A stretch of DNA of 25,180 nt. It comes from Bigelowiella natans CCMP2755. Lineage: Eukaryota > Cercozoa > Chlorarachniophyceae. The position numbers and the translations under genes are program-made. Below the pieces are notes generated by a model that was not told the DNA's origin, ran no database searches, and saw only the letters and a list, made by a program, of their open reading frames with translations. Within the stretch, counting starts at the first letter, position 1. The number at the start of each line of letters is the position of its first letter. Positions 1 to 10,546 of the stretch are shown here, piece after piece. The DNA lies in assembly GCA_000320545.1 (NCBI GenBank), contig ADNK01002420.1, positions 1 to 25,180 on the forward strand. The letters are read 5' to 3'.

Positions 1-150
1 GGGGGGGGGGGAAAAACCTCCCCCAACATTCCCCCCAAAGGGGGGTTGCCCCCGGGGGGGGGGTTTTTTTTTTTTTTTCCCCAATTTGGGGGGTTTTTTT
101 TGGAAAATATTTTAAACACCTCCCCCCCCCCCCCCCCCCCCCCCGCCGTA
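1..150. repeat. Homopolymer-rich low-complexity edge
   Basis: The first 150 bases are runs of G, C and T, the longest being a T run near 64-78 and a C run near 121-144. They are open in one frame, but the translation is only Phe, Gly and Pro runs. This is either intronic low-complexity DNA or a badly resolved contig end. Confidence 0.8.
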
Positions 151-209
151 GTTCTCCCCATCTTCTCCTTTCTCACCCTACATCCCATTTTGCCTGTGTT
201 TTCTTCAAG

Positions 210-479
210 CTTCTACCCACAACAACAACCACAACATCAACAGCCATCGCAGCAGGTAGGCCTTTAGCTTTACAAGTACAGTGAGGACGGGCGGAAAGGG
301 AGAGGGGGGAGGGGGGGGTGGCGAGGCAGCTTACATGCTTTTTTTAGCATTGCCGCTGCATGAGTGATGACGGTCTTGCGGAGCTCTCTCCGCCCCCTCC
401 CTCCTCCTACTCTTCCTCGTCTCCTCTCCCTATTCTTCCTCTTCCTTTAACACCGAGGGTTCATTTCACATACCTCTCG

Positions 480-516
<37 letters not shown>

Positions 517-724
517 ATATATATGGCCCTGCGAGAGGTGTCTGATTTATTGTCTGCGATAATTGTTGTTCCCACCCACGCGCGCAACGACATCACAGAT
601 GCAATATCCCGGTGGTATTCCCCTGAATTACCAGCAGCGGCCTGCCAACCCAGCAATGTTCCAAGCTCCGTTTCAGCAGAACTATAACAACAACAGCGGC
701 AGCGGTAACAACCCCTTCTTCTAA
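210..724 (+). CDS. 3' exons of a Gln/Asn-rich protein (partial)
   Basis: Two exons join in phase. The first ends at 255 (CAG|GTAGGC) and encodes a Gln/Pro/His stretch ending PSQQ. The intron is 256-598 (343 nt, ending CATCACAG) and contains a CA microsatellite. The last exon is 599-724 and continues in phase 0 with a Gln/Asn/Pro-rich tail ending NNPFF before TAA. The composition is the same on both sides of the junction, which supports it. The first exon probably begins at 210, after a pyrimidine-rich stretch ending CAAG at 206-209; reading further left gives only homopolymer-derived residues. The C-terminal NPF resembles the EH-domain-binding tripeptide of endocytic adaptors such as epsins, but no ENTH or ANTH domain lies in the window, so the function is unknown. 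The 5' part of the gene is outside the window. Confidence 0.5.
481..512. repeat. (CA)n microsatellite
   Basis: About 15 CA repeats inside the proposed 256-598 intron. The short ORFs that cross it on both strands are repeat artefacts. Confidence 0.95.
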
Positions 725-1156
725 GTTAGCGGTATTATTAAGCGGCGTTAAAGAGGGAAACTCTCGATCGATCGATGTAGCCCTGCTTTCCTGGCCTGGT
801 GGCGATAATTCGTCATTGCTATTGAAGGTGGAGAGAGCCGGCAGCGGGGGGTGGGGGCTGCGGAGAACTGCTACATAATTTGCTTTGACAATTTTGCATG
901 CATGTATTCGTCTGGAGACGTACGAGGGAGTAGACTTTGCAATGTGTGCGCGCTTAAATGTTAGCTGCAGTGTAGATAGTTGCTATGGGCGGGGGGCAGT
1001 AAATATATGACTGACTGATACAAGTATTAATATTCGTACGACGATGAACGATCATGCATGCAACAATGCGCGCATGCATGCGTCATCACATCAAATTGAA
1101 CACGTGCACGCACGCGCATGACAAATGGCGCGCGTGCTAGCGGGTGTGTGCGCCTT

Positions 1157-1174
1157 CTAGCTAGCTAGCTAGCT
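1157..1174. repeat. (CTAG)n tetranucleotide repeat
   Basis: Four and a half tandem CTAG units. Similar short tracts occur at 4445-4458 and 12427-12446. Confidence 0.9.
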
Positions 1175-1380
1175 GCTGTGCCATGATGTGCAACGCATGA
1201 TTTGTATGCCTAGTTATTGCGTGCCATGTGTGTAGCTAGTCTGTAGATGCCATGTAGCTAGATGGCGCATGCGCTGTGTGTACATGGCGCTCGCCCATCT
1301 ACAAAGATGAGACGATGCTGTCTTGTGTCATAAAAATGATGTCCACAGTGTAGATGTCGCGGCAATAACAACTAGCTAGT

Positions 1381-1472
1381 GTGAGTGGTTTTTGCCTTTG
1401 AACGTTATAACGTACCACTCTAGCACTCGTAGTTCGCGAACTACGAGTGGTTCAAAGGCAAAAACCACTCAC
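1381..1472. repeat. 92-bp fold-back: perfect 23-bp inverted repeat around a 24-bp palindrome
   Basis: The outer arms are 1381-1403 and 1450-1472, which are exact reverse complements. Between them, 1425-1448 is itself a perfect palindrome centred on TTCGCGAA. One strand can therefore form a long hairpin, and the duplex could form a cruciform. It has no coding capacity. It may be a fold-back or MITE-like element, or a structured RNA; no clear target-site duplication was found. Confidence 0.85.
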
Positions 1473-2316
1473 AACTAGATGTGTCAGATGTGTGACATGC
1501 ATGCTAGCATGCATTTCCGCAAACAAAAAAAAATGTTTGTGCCTGCAGCTCTAGCTGTGTGTAGCACTGCGCACATGCAGTGTGCGCCTGCTCCAGTGCT
1601 AGCTAGCTGGCAGTCTAGCGGTCACGTGGCATTACTAGATTAATTTCGCCACGCTTGCACTGATCGACCTATCTGTCTAGCTGTGCTAGCTACATACTAC
1701 ATACATCGTACTAGTATAGACGATCCACTTCTCAAATAAAGAGTAGTAGTAGTTTCGATGACGAACAAGACGTACACTTAGCTAGTTAGCTGCCATGCAA
1801 GCTAGCGACGGGTTCTGCGGTTGGCATGTGTACAACAAAGAGTCTAGATCGATATCATTTGCAGAGACCGACGGATACAGCATTAATGACCCTCATCTTA
1901 CGCATCGTGCGCCCCGAAAGCCTTGTACATCTAGAATTTTGCCTATTACATAGACATCACTACTAATTCGTCGCTGTGGGTACATTAATCGTCTATTAAT
2001 TTTTTAAGGTTTAGCCTGTGATAGCATGAAGTAGTGTACACGTTTTCAACATCATTCTCTTGATATGCAGGTCGGTGTGGAAGTCAGTTGGGTCGTAGTG
2101 GGACCAGCCCGTCACACTATGGCCACAAAAGGCTTCGAGGCGCAGTGTTAATTACCAGAGTGCAACAGGCTAGCAGGATTGTGATAAGACAATAATCGTT
2201 ATTACTAAATCATGCTGAGTGACACAGTGCATACATTCTCCACGGTATTTCGTTCAACGAGCGACACAAAGCAGGCAATTGACTTAGCACGTACACATGT
2301 TCCCGAAATCAATGGT

Positions 2317-2332
2317 GGTGTAATAATACACC
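2317..2332 (-). terminator. Histone-type 3' stem-loop downstream of H2B
   Basis: On the minus strand this reads GGTGTA-TTAT-TACACC, a 6-bp stem with a 4-nt loop, starting 34 nt after the H2B stop and followed by ACCAT. The geometry is that of the replication-dependent histone mRNA 3' hairpin bound by SLBP. The H3 gene has a near-identical element at almost the same spacing, which argues against chance. The role is inferred. Confidence 0.65.
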
Positions 2333-2366
2333 GATAGTTTGGTTGTTTGTGGGCTGAGGTAGACGC

Positions 2367-2732
2367 TTATGCCTTGGAGCTGGTGTACTTGGTAACAGCC
2401 TTGGTTCCCTCGGAAACAGCGTGCTTAGCAAGCTCTCCAGGAAGGATGAGGCGGACAGCGGTCTGGATTTCCCTGGATGAGAGGGTAGCCTTGTTGTTGA
2501 ATCGGCAAAGCTTTCCAGCTTCGGAAGCGATGCGCTCGAAGATGTCTCCGATGAAGGAGTTCATGATCGACATACCGCGGCGGGAGATACCGGTATCAGG
2601 GTGGACCTGCTTGAGGACCTTGTAGATGTAGGTGGAGTAGGATTCAACGCGCTTCTTTCTGCGCTTTGCTTCTGCCTTTTTCTTTTCAGGCTTCTTAGCT
2701 GGGGTCTTGGTTGCTTTGGACTTAGCTGGCAT
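2367..2732 (-). CDS. H2B: Histone H2B
   Basis: A 121-residue core histone H2B, which pairs with H2A in the nucleosome. The basic tail starts [18 protein letters not shown]. The histone fold follows from about residue 29, with the diagnostic stretches [32 protein letters not shown] and the C-terminal [20 protein letters not shown]. The start at 2732 is chosen because the H2B tail begins there and the context is GTCACCATG; an in-frame ATG 36 codons upstream would add an unrelated extension and is treated as 5' UTR. There are no introns. The ORF is divergent from H3 across 728 bp and carries a 3' stem-loop at 2317-2332, so replication-linked expression is likely. Length and sequence are normal for the family. 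Confidence 0.97.
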   Translation of the reverse strand: MPAKSKATKTPAKKPEKKKAEAKRRKKRVESYSTYIYKVLKQVHPDTGISRRGMSIMNSFIGDIFERIASEAGKLCRFNNKATLSSREIQTAVRLILPGELAKHAVSEGTKAVTKYTSSKA

Positions 2733-3871
<1,139 letters not shown>

Positions 3872-3904
3872 GCAGCTTGCCTTAATCTCAGAAAACTCAA
3901 CAAC

Positions 3905-3919
3905 GGTGTCAATGACACC
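3905..3919 (+). terminator. Histone-type 3' stem-loop downstream of H3
   Basis: GGTGTC-AAT-GACACC, a 6-bp stem with a 3-nt loop, 33 nt after the H3 stop and followed by ACCAT. It shares the stem GGTGT/ACACC and the ACCAT flank with the element after H2B. The loop is one base shorter than the classical 4-nt histone hairpin loop. Confidence 0.6.
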
Positions 3920-5490
3920 ACCATCACAAGATGAAACTTGATGAGTGTGACCCTCCTGCCAACAGAGACGTTAAGACATCTTTGTTCGACTGTGCAATGT
4001 GTGTTTTCTCTCTCTCAACTAGATCCATGAAAAAGAATTTGCTTAGATTCCTCGTTTTCTAGCAGAAAAGCGGAATCATGCAGGTGATTGTCACAATCGT
4101 GCAGTCGAATTCAGCCACAGAATCCGAAGGTTCCAAGGCTGCACTGTCCAGCTGTGCACAAACTCTGCCATGATGACTGGCGTGGTCAACGTGCAATCTT
4201 CTGCCAAACTCCCGCCCTTCTGGTCTGTTGTTGACATCCAACAAACGCGGCCGGCACTGGACTGTGCGGTCTTCGCGCTCTGGCGCAAGTGGCTCTCGAT
4301 TTGGCCAACTCGCAATGCCGCGCGCACGTCTGGACTTGCACAATTCAACGCGCACGCTGCGCCAGCTAGTCAGCATGTCAGATGGCTAGATGGGGCATCG
4401 TGGCTCTGCTGCGGAACACATCTCAGCAATGATGACAGCACCATCTAGCTAGCTAGCTGTGCTCGATGACGTGCTGCGTGTGCTGCCTAGCTAGCTGGGT
4501 TGCATTTGACTAGCTAGCAGCTAGTTGATGTGAAAGCGCACGCACGTAGCAGTCTAGCAGTGTGTAGTCGTCTTGTAGCTAGCCACAGCTAGAGCTAGTG
4601 GTGCGCACTGCATTCATGCTAGCATGGCATCATCGCATCATCCAACGCAGGGCTAGCTTGAGAGTGCAAAGCATCCATAGACATGTACGTTGAGTTAAAT
4701 TTCTTGCGTCATTTCCGATCCATGCTGTCACAGCATTAATTGTCTGATCATGCGTAGACCCCTAGCTTTGTCATCACTGCACCGACTCTATTAGGCATTT
4801 CCTTGATGTTGTTCACGGGAGTTGCAGCGTAAGGGTCGTTCACTTTCCTCTCCTCGATGCTGAAACACAAAATCGATTGATGGATGCGCGAAATCATTGC
4901 TCGTGCCATCATTAACGCATATCTAAGTATGTTGCAGAGTCAAATTCCTCTTTCAAGATAATGTCTTCGTTTACCGCGTGGAGACCGTATGTTGACTAAG
5001 ATAGATTACAAGCTTGTCGACCATTCTCTCTTATGCTAGCGCTAGCTAGCTACCATAGCTACGTTTGACGAATTGTGAGGTTGTGTACGATATTTATTGT
5101 GCACAAAGCGTAATAGTTCTGCACCTTTTGCTTCTGGCGACACTCTCAATCACCTGACGTAACAGGGTTCAGCGGCTCGCAACACATACGAACATATTTG
5201 TGCACAATTTGCAAAATTACCCCAGGCATTACGTCCAACGAACTGAATTGTGAAAGTACGAGCAGACGGAAGCGTTCAATCCATGGGAACTTTGAAACGA
5301 TACCATCGTATGCATTCCTTAGTCCCCATTGCATTTCAGATTGACCAAACCTTTGCGTCAAAAGAACATTCACAAAAAAGTTACATTAGGCAGGCAATAT
5401 ATCATACAGATGCTGGTGTACCAAAGAAGAAGAATTGCTACTCCCAAGCTCAGTCGGAAGCAGATATACAGCACGAATATAACTTGTGAG
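3920..5490. other. Non-coding interval after H3
   Basis: Nothing supportable as a gene. 4380-4680 and 5035-5060 are CTAG/GCTAGC-rich, with (CTAG)n at 4445-4458. ORFs of 75-105 codons on both strands show no recognisable motif, no matching splice context and no biased composition. Confidence 0.6.
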
Positions 5491-5492
5491 TA

Positions 5493-5729
5493 TCTAAAAT
5501 GAAAATCAACTAAATGAAAGCCAAAACATCAAAGTGTAAGTGAGAGTTTAGTCTTTAGTCTTTAGAAATATACGCAGGTGCATTTGAGCCAGCATGAACT
5601 AGATCGGAGATAGTAATGATTAGCTCTGTATTATCGAATTATCGAATGGGTTAGCTAAATGATCTGTAAAGTCCATCCGTGTCATCGCTTACCTAGAACA
5701 ATTCCGAATGCAATGAATAATATCTTCAT
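5493..5729 (-). CDS. Doubtful start of a small signal-peptide protein
   Basis: On the minus strand an ATG at 5729 opens a hydrophobic stretch (MKILFIAFGIVL) that ends at a good donor (CTAG|GTAAGC, 5693). After a 67-nt intron, an acceptor at 5626 resumes in phase with ELIITISDLVHAGSNAPA. The N-terminus would be a convincing signal peptide ending in an Ala-rich cleavage site. The frame then meets TAA at 5557-5555, unless it splices at 5574 to 5493, after which a hydrophobic frame runs on. No family was recognised, and the whole model could be chance in AT-rich DNA. Confidence 0.2.
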
Positions 5730-6499
5730 CGTGTAACGAGATGAATCGGGGGAAGGAGCTGCGACCGTCCTATATGCTGTTCACGAATTTATTAGAGAGT
5801 GAAGATTAACAATTCACTAACTATTAATTTCAGTCACCTTCGTCCACTCTATTTACTACTTTCATTTCCATAAAAGACGTAGGTGGCTCATCTCTGTTGT
5901 ACGATTAAATTTGATTAACTAAAAAATAAAGCTTTGCGGAGACTTCACCTTTCAAAAACATCACCAATCTCCGAATAAGGTTCTGAGTCCACCTGCTGTA
6001 GTAGCTCAAACTTATTGATAATCGCTCCAAGTTATATCGATCGAAAACGCACAGTGAGTGTTCCGGATGCAGATAAGGCATCGTCCAAGAGTAGACCTTC
6101 AGACTTTTTGCAGAATATGTTGATAATGTAAGTATCTAGAAACAAATAATTTGAGTGTATGTACACCTTATCGTCTTTTTGTTGGTTTCTTATCATCTGG
6201 GGTATCTAAAGTGTTATACTTGTATAAGAGCCACTCTAGTACATTGTTCGATTTTGATAAAAAATACTTTCAGACGCTCACTTAAAGTAGATGTTGCGAA
6301 TTGATACTTGATGATCTGGAATTAAATAGTAAACAGTATTAGTTGCACTTAATCTGTACGACTTTACGAAAGCTGCCATCTACCATGTATATACTTGAAA
6401 TGCTTATTCCCAATAAAGTAAGCAACTTTATGACCTAAATGTTTGTGTCCATAGCGACAATTTTCATATAATAATGAAACAGCAGTTGGCAGTGTTATC

Positions 6500-6534
6500 T
6501 CGAACATTGAACATTGAACGTTGAACATTGAACA
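6500..6534. repeat. Five tandem copies of a heptamer (GAACATT)
   Basis: Four exact GAACATT units and one GAACGTT unit in a row. It lies downstream of the last confident exon of the GPR155-like gene and is most likely intronic. Confidence 0.85.
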
Positions 6535-6549
6535 TTGAAATGGAAAAAC

Positions 6550-6646
6550 CTGGAAAGAGATAGGGTCCCAAGCGTGACACATGAGCACGGATTGTGCGTA
6601 GTTGCTCTAAAAGCAATTTCCATAAACGCATAATGAATAAAGCAAT
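6550..6646 (-). CDS. Candidate further exon of the GPR155-like gene
   Basis: On the minus strand, an acceptor ending TCAAAAG at 6647 opens 97 nt in phase 0, which fits the phase-0 end of the confident exon at 6698. It reads IALFIMRLWKLLLEQLRTIR and onward to LGPYLFP, then a weak GTTTTT donor. A helical, partly amphipathic segment is plausible after the last transmembrane helix. Other acceptors in the same 150 nt also give open frames, so this is only a candidate. Confidence 0.35.
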
Positions 6647-6697
6647 CTTTTGACACAATAAATCCTCTACTATCAATTATATAATTATATCACTCAC

Positions 6698-9600
6698 ATC
6701 TGTTTTATCCATATTTCCTCTAAATCTTGGTGTTACTCCTACACAATACATGAACCAGATCAAGCAAGCATGCAAGACAGTTATTTTATGGCTACCTGGA
6801 ATACAGAAAATTAGCGATATGATTAATACAGCCCTATACGACAATATCATAAATCATACCGAGGATGGTATTTATAAAAAATATAACCCACCCCCATGTA
6901 ACAGCGTGCCCGTACTTTTCAGTTTTCAATACGGTTGCTTTGTTGTAGCTGAGGCTAATTGGGGGTACAATGAATATTAGATTTGATGATTTAATCACTT
7001 ATGCTCTCATCGAGTGTCATTCGCCTACCGTGCATAAAGGACAACGCATAATGTCAGTCCGTATCCGGATTGAAGTAACTGAAATCCTGTTCAAGTGTGA
7101 AAGGACGATTAAAGGAGGAAACGAAAGCAGGACAATGATAAAGTCTCACTCTTTTCAACTACCTACTTCCCACAAATGTAACCCAACAGCCTAGGAAAAA
7201 CAGTACGTAAGAGACTCTTGGCAAATAGGTTACATACTGATGTACTAATTATTACTTCCCGGTCTGTAATTTCTTCTTCGGAATTGTTTAAGCATGCCAA
7301 CTTCACGCTAGACGTTCACGTAATAACGTTACTTCTCGTAGAAAACTAGTATCTAATATACTTACCTCATCAACGCAATCGTAACAGCTGCAAGTGTACA
7401 TACTACTCGCCAGGATCCTGCATTAGATGTGAGACTCGAGCATTGCTGATAGCTATGATGAAAAAGTACTTTCTTGTAAATTCTTACCTTTAATTGGCCT
7501 TTTCTCGCGTGCTAGGTAGCACATGACTAGGAACACGCCTTCAAAGATGAGGAATATGAGCCGGTATTAGGGAGTAACACTTGAAAGATTCTATTGCATT
7601 AGAAATTATATTTACAGCTAGCTCCGAGAGAGAGAGATGCGACCCAGAAAGAAATGCCTTTTGATGTTTTAGGATAAACTAAAGTTGTTAATAAAACCAA
7701 TGCCAATTCTCACTTATTGAGACTTCATTGCTTTTCTGAACATCAGATTCGCCTGTAGTTTGTGTGACAATTGTGAGTAGAAGAATTCTTTAAAGTCCTT
7801 CTACCGTAAAGATGCATATAAATATTGTTATTATTGACTCTGAGCTTGTAGAGCTGCTGCCGCTATGACAAGAAGGGGTAGGGATGCTATGAGCACCTGA
7901 GAAAATAATCTTTCAACTTGTTTTTGTGAATGTTTAAAAACAAAATAGACAGTTACCACAAGGCATGCTGTGGATAGGAGTGGTTCCTAGTTAGAAATTT
8001 AAGGATATCTATTTCAAGTCTAACAACTAACAACCACATATTGTAAACTCAGCAACCTGGACACCATATGCTACCGCCAGAATATATGCAGTAGGGGCAG
8101 TTGGAAGCATTCCATAGATGAATGCAAATTGTGTATCCCCCTAGTCAGTGCATATAAAACTATATCAAAGCACAAACCTTAGCATCAATGTTATCGATGC
8201 TCAATTACCTCATTGCGTGTCATAATCCTGGCAATTATTGCCATTACCATGGGCATCAGTAAAACCTAATTGATATTTTACTAATATTATTCACTGATAA
8301 CCTTAGGCTCCCAACAATTGGAAACCTTTGTTGCTACGAGTATGGAGACTGCAAGGTTGTTGCCGCCTTTCATATTAGGATCTATTGATAACCTAGATAA
8401 TGTGATTAATGATTTTTTCTTTATACAAGCTTCAGTTCCATCTTAAATTTACCCAAGAGAAAATAAGGCACATCCTGCATACGTATTTGCTGACAAAATT
8501 ATTATCATCAGCTCCGGATATTATGTAACACAAATCCATCTTACCTAAAACTCTGAATATTCCTCCAAAAAAGACAGGGATGTTTTCCGATCCCACAGTC
8601 ACATTGACAAACTATCGGTAGGAATTGTAATACTTTATTCTGTATTCTATTAAGGTAAAACAAACAAACTTTTACCAGTCCAATAACACAGGACATAATG
8701 ATGGGAGACTTTATCAACTTCGAGAGTACTATGCATGCAATAGATGCACTACCTGCTCAATTTCCATCCTTCATTTATAATTAACATAACGACTAACCGA
8801 TCATAACAAACCATTTTCATTGACCCCGATCTCCATGCGCTCTCTCGCCTAACCCATCACCAAAAACTTGAACACGTAAAAAATTATATTTTCGAAACCC
8901 ACTCACCAGTTTTTTCTGTGCAGTAGTTTCCATAAGAATAAGCGAGATCTTTTGGGAAAATATTATTAGTTTGGATGAGCAAGTAGAGGAAAAATTGGGA
9001 TGTTGGATACAACCAGATTTAGAAATAATAATTGCACAGGAGCCAGAAGAAAAATGTAGGTTCCATATTCTTCGCCTTTTTGACATAACGATTAGTATAT
9101 TAGTATGCAGTTATTATGATAATAGAAGGTGCCTTATACCAAAAGATGCTGTGATGATAGGTAGACCAAGAGCAATGTCTATAGATTCAAATAGTTCACA
9201 CATATTGAAGACTAAAGCAACATCGTTTGATTGTTTATAAATCAGCAAAACTCAGCATACCGTTCGATTGAGTCGTGAAAATACCTAACATACGATCATT
9301 TGTGGGAATCTAGTTTCAACGTTTAAACGTATTACAATATTGTATACCAAAAATGCCGATCATGCCTGGACGGTTGTCACCCTCATTTCGACTCACAATA
9401 TAGGTTACCTGTCATTGATAACTGAACTTAGATACGTAGATGATATCGTGATTGTTTCATTGAATATTAGCCCGTTACATACAGCGCATGTTCCCATGTA
9501 AATGAGAATTTTGGAGAGTGCCATAGCAGCAAATAGCGTGAACGATACCTGCGAATAATCGTTTTGTTATTACACGTAAGGTCTTTGTACCTTTTTAGTT

Positions 9601-10002
9601 TTGCAATTGACTGACCGAATCTGCATTTAGAGTCGCTAAGCCCAGGAAAAAGATTGCCTGTCATAAGTGGTGACATATATGTAATAAATCCAGTAATTAA
9701 GGCGATCATTTGAATAGGTAGTTGGAGCAAAATAAAATGAGTTACGAACTGGCACAGATATAGTTGCGATAAACTTGTTGAGCCCTGGGTACATATGCAT
9801 AATGAGCCCGATTCAACTCATCCAATTTGCATATCAAAATGACTAGAATCAATATGATTGCCACCTTCCATGTGTTTGGCAAGAAAGATCTCATATCTGT
9901 TAAAATTTAAGTTAAACATCATGCCATCACGCGATGTAGCTACACATGCAATTTAAGGTTTCACTTTCTGCAAAGAAACTCAAGGGCAAATATCACAGCC
10001 GT
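6698..10002 (-). CDS. GPR155/LYCHOS-like membrane protein: auxin-efflux-carrier fold plus GPCR-like helices (27+ exons, ends unresolved)
   Basis: A hidden spliced gene. Exons, 5' to 3': 10002-9965, 9896-9865, 9784-9750, 9657-9616, 9548-9483, 9408-9336, 9284-9261, 9178-9140, 9075-9014, 8948-8907, 8717-8676, 8611-8545, 8474-8453, 8392-8326, 8265-8209, 8140-8057, 7986-7957, 7896-7839, 7752-7714, 7657-7616, 7538-7488, 7417-7366, 7307-7238, 7190-7163, 7086-7029, 6954-6860, 6795-6698. All 26 junctions are GT-AG and the total is 1,413 nt, exactly 471 codons without a stop. Carrier-family hallmarks occur in order: GLNKFIATISVP then AIFFLGLATLN, TTQSNDIALGLPI, TYIFLLAPVQLLFLNL, GCALFSLG, LLMPMVMAIIARI and FIYGMLPTAPTAYILAVAYG. 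After a polar linker come further hydrophobic helices such as FWVASLSLGASCVFLVMCYL and TWGWVIFFINTIL. Animal GPR155 is a lysosomal cholesterol sensor with this domain order; ligand and location here are unknown. The ATG and the 3' end are not resolved. The acceptor at 7658 could instead be at 7679. Confidence 0.82.
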
Positions 10003-10546
10003 CTGCCCAACAGACGTGAGAAGTCCTTACAATAGCACCAATTAGGCAAATTGCAGACTTTGTAGCTTCATTCTAACTCATTACCCGTAAGGACACTCAT
10101 TGAAGCGGATGGGGGAGTTCGAATTATAAGCTCCTGCAAGTTCCTCAGTAATAAATCCCCGCTACTGACAGACATAAGGGCATTGGAGAAGTATTACGAC
10201 AACAAAAATCGCCATGTCGTAACTTACGTATGCAGGACATCTGATGAGAAAAACTCTGAAACCATAGAATCTCGTCGATTCTACAACCAAATTCTTGCAA
10301 CTAATTGAAAACGAAGGCCATTTCTATCCCAAAAAAAGGTCTTGCGGTGAACTTGGTGCTGAGAAATAAAATGGAGATATTTTGATCCGAAATTTTCAGA
10401 TCTTGCCTTTGTTCAAATACCTGGAATGTACCAAAAACGGACAGAAATTCATATTTTTCACATGCTCTGAATCTGTCTCAAAGAGAAAATCACCCGTGTT
10501 TTACTTTTTCTATGATGCTTGAACTCTGAATGCCCCTCAAAAAACA
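10003..10546. promoter_or_regulatory. Head-to-head interval between the GPR155-like gene and EF-hand copy A
   Basis: The first exon of the minus-strand gene should lie here; a minus-strand ATG near 10175 opens MSVSSGDLLLRNLQELIIRT, but no splice keeps it in phase with 10002. On the plus side, from about 10397, the sequence closely matches the DNA upstream of EF-hand copy B (from about 20122), so the promoter was duplicated with the gene. Confidence 0.5.

Larger units (their letters stand above)
725..2316. other. Non-coding interval with CTAG and GCATGC islands
   Basis: No open frame or splice chain could be supported here. The stretch is dense in palindromic tetramers and hexamers (CTAG, GCTAGC, GCATGC, CGCG), including (CTAG)n at 1157-1174, and holds the fold-back at 1381-1472. 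It should contain the 3' UTR of the Gln/Asn-rich gene and, at its right end, sequence downstream of H2B. Confidence 0.7.

Noticed and set aside
6500-6534. Heptamer array considered as a CRISPR or coding repeat
   Set aside because: The units are contiguous 7-mers without spacers, in a eukaryotic context and within a likely intron.
7714-7831. TAA at 7833-7831 as the end of the GPR155-like carrier domain
   Set aside because: A donor at 7838 (GTCAAT) keeps phase into further exons that encode more transmembrane helices in the expected order. A carrier-only isoform ending at this TAA cannot be excluded.
9892-9894. Minus-strand ATG at 9894 opening a hydrophobic frame (MRSFLPNTWKVAIILILVIL)
   Set aside because: A different frame of the same exon (YEIFLAKHME) keeps phase on both sides and matches the expected carrier-family order. 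The hydrophobic frame stops within 140 nt and cannot be joined.
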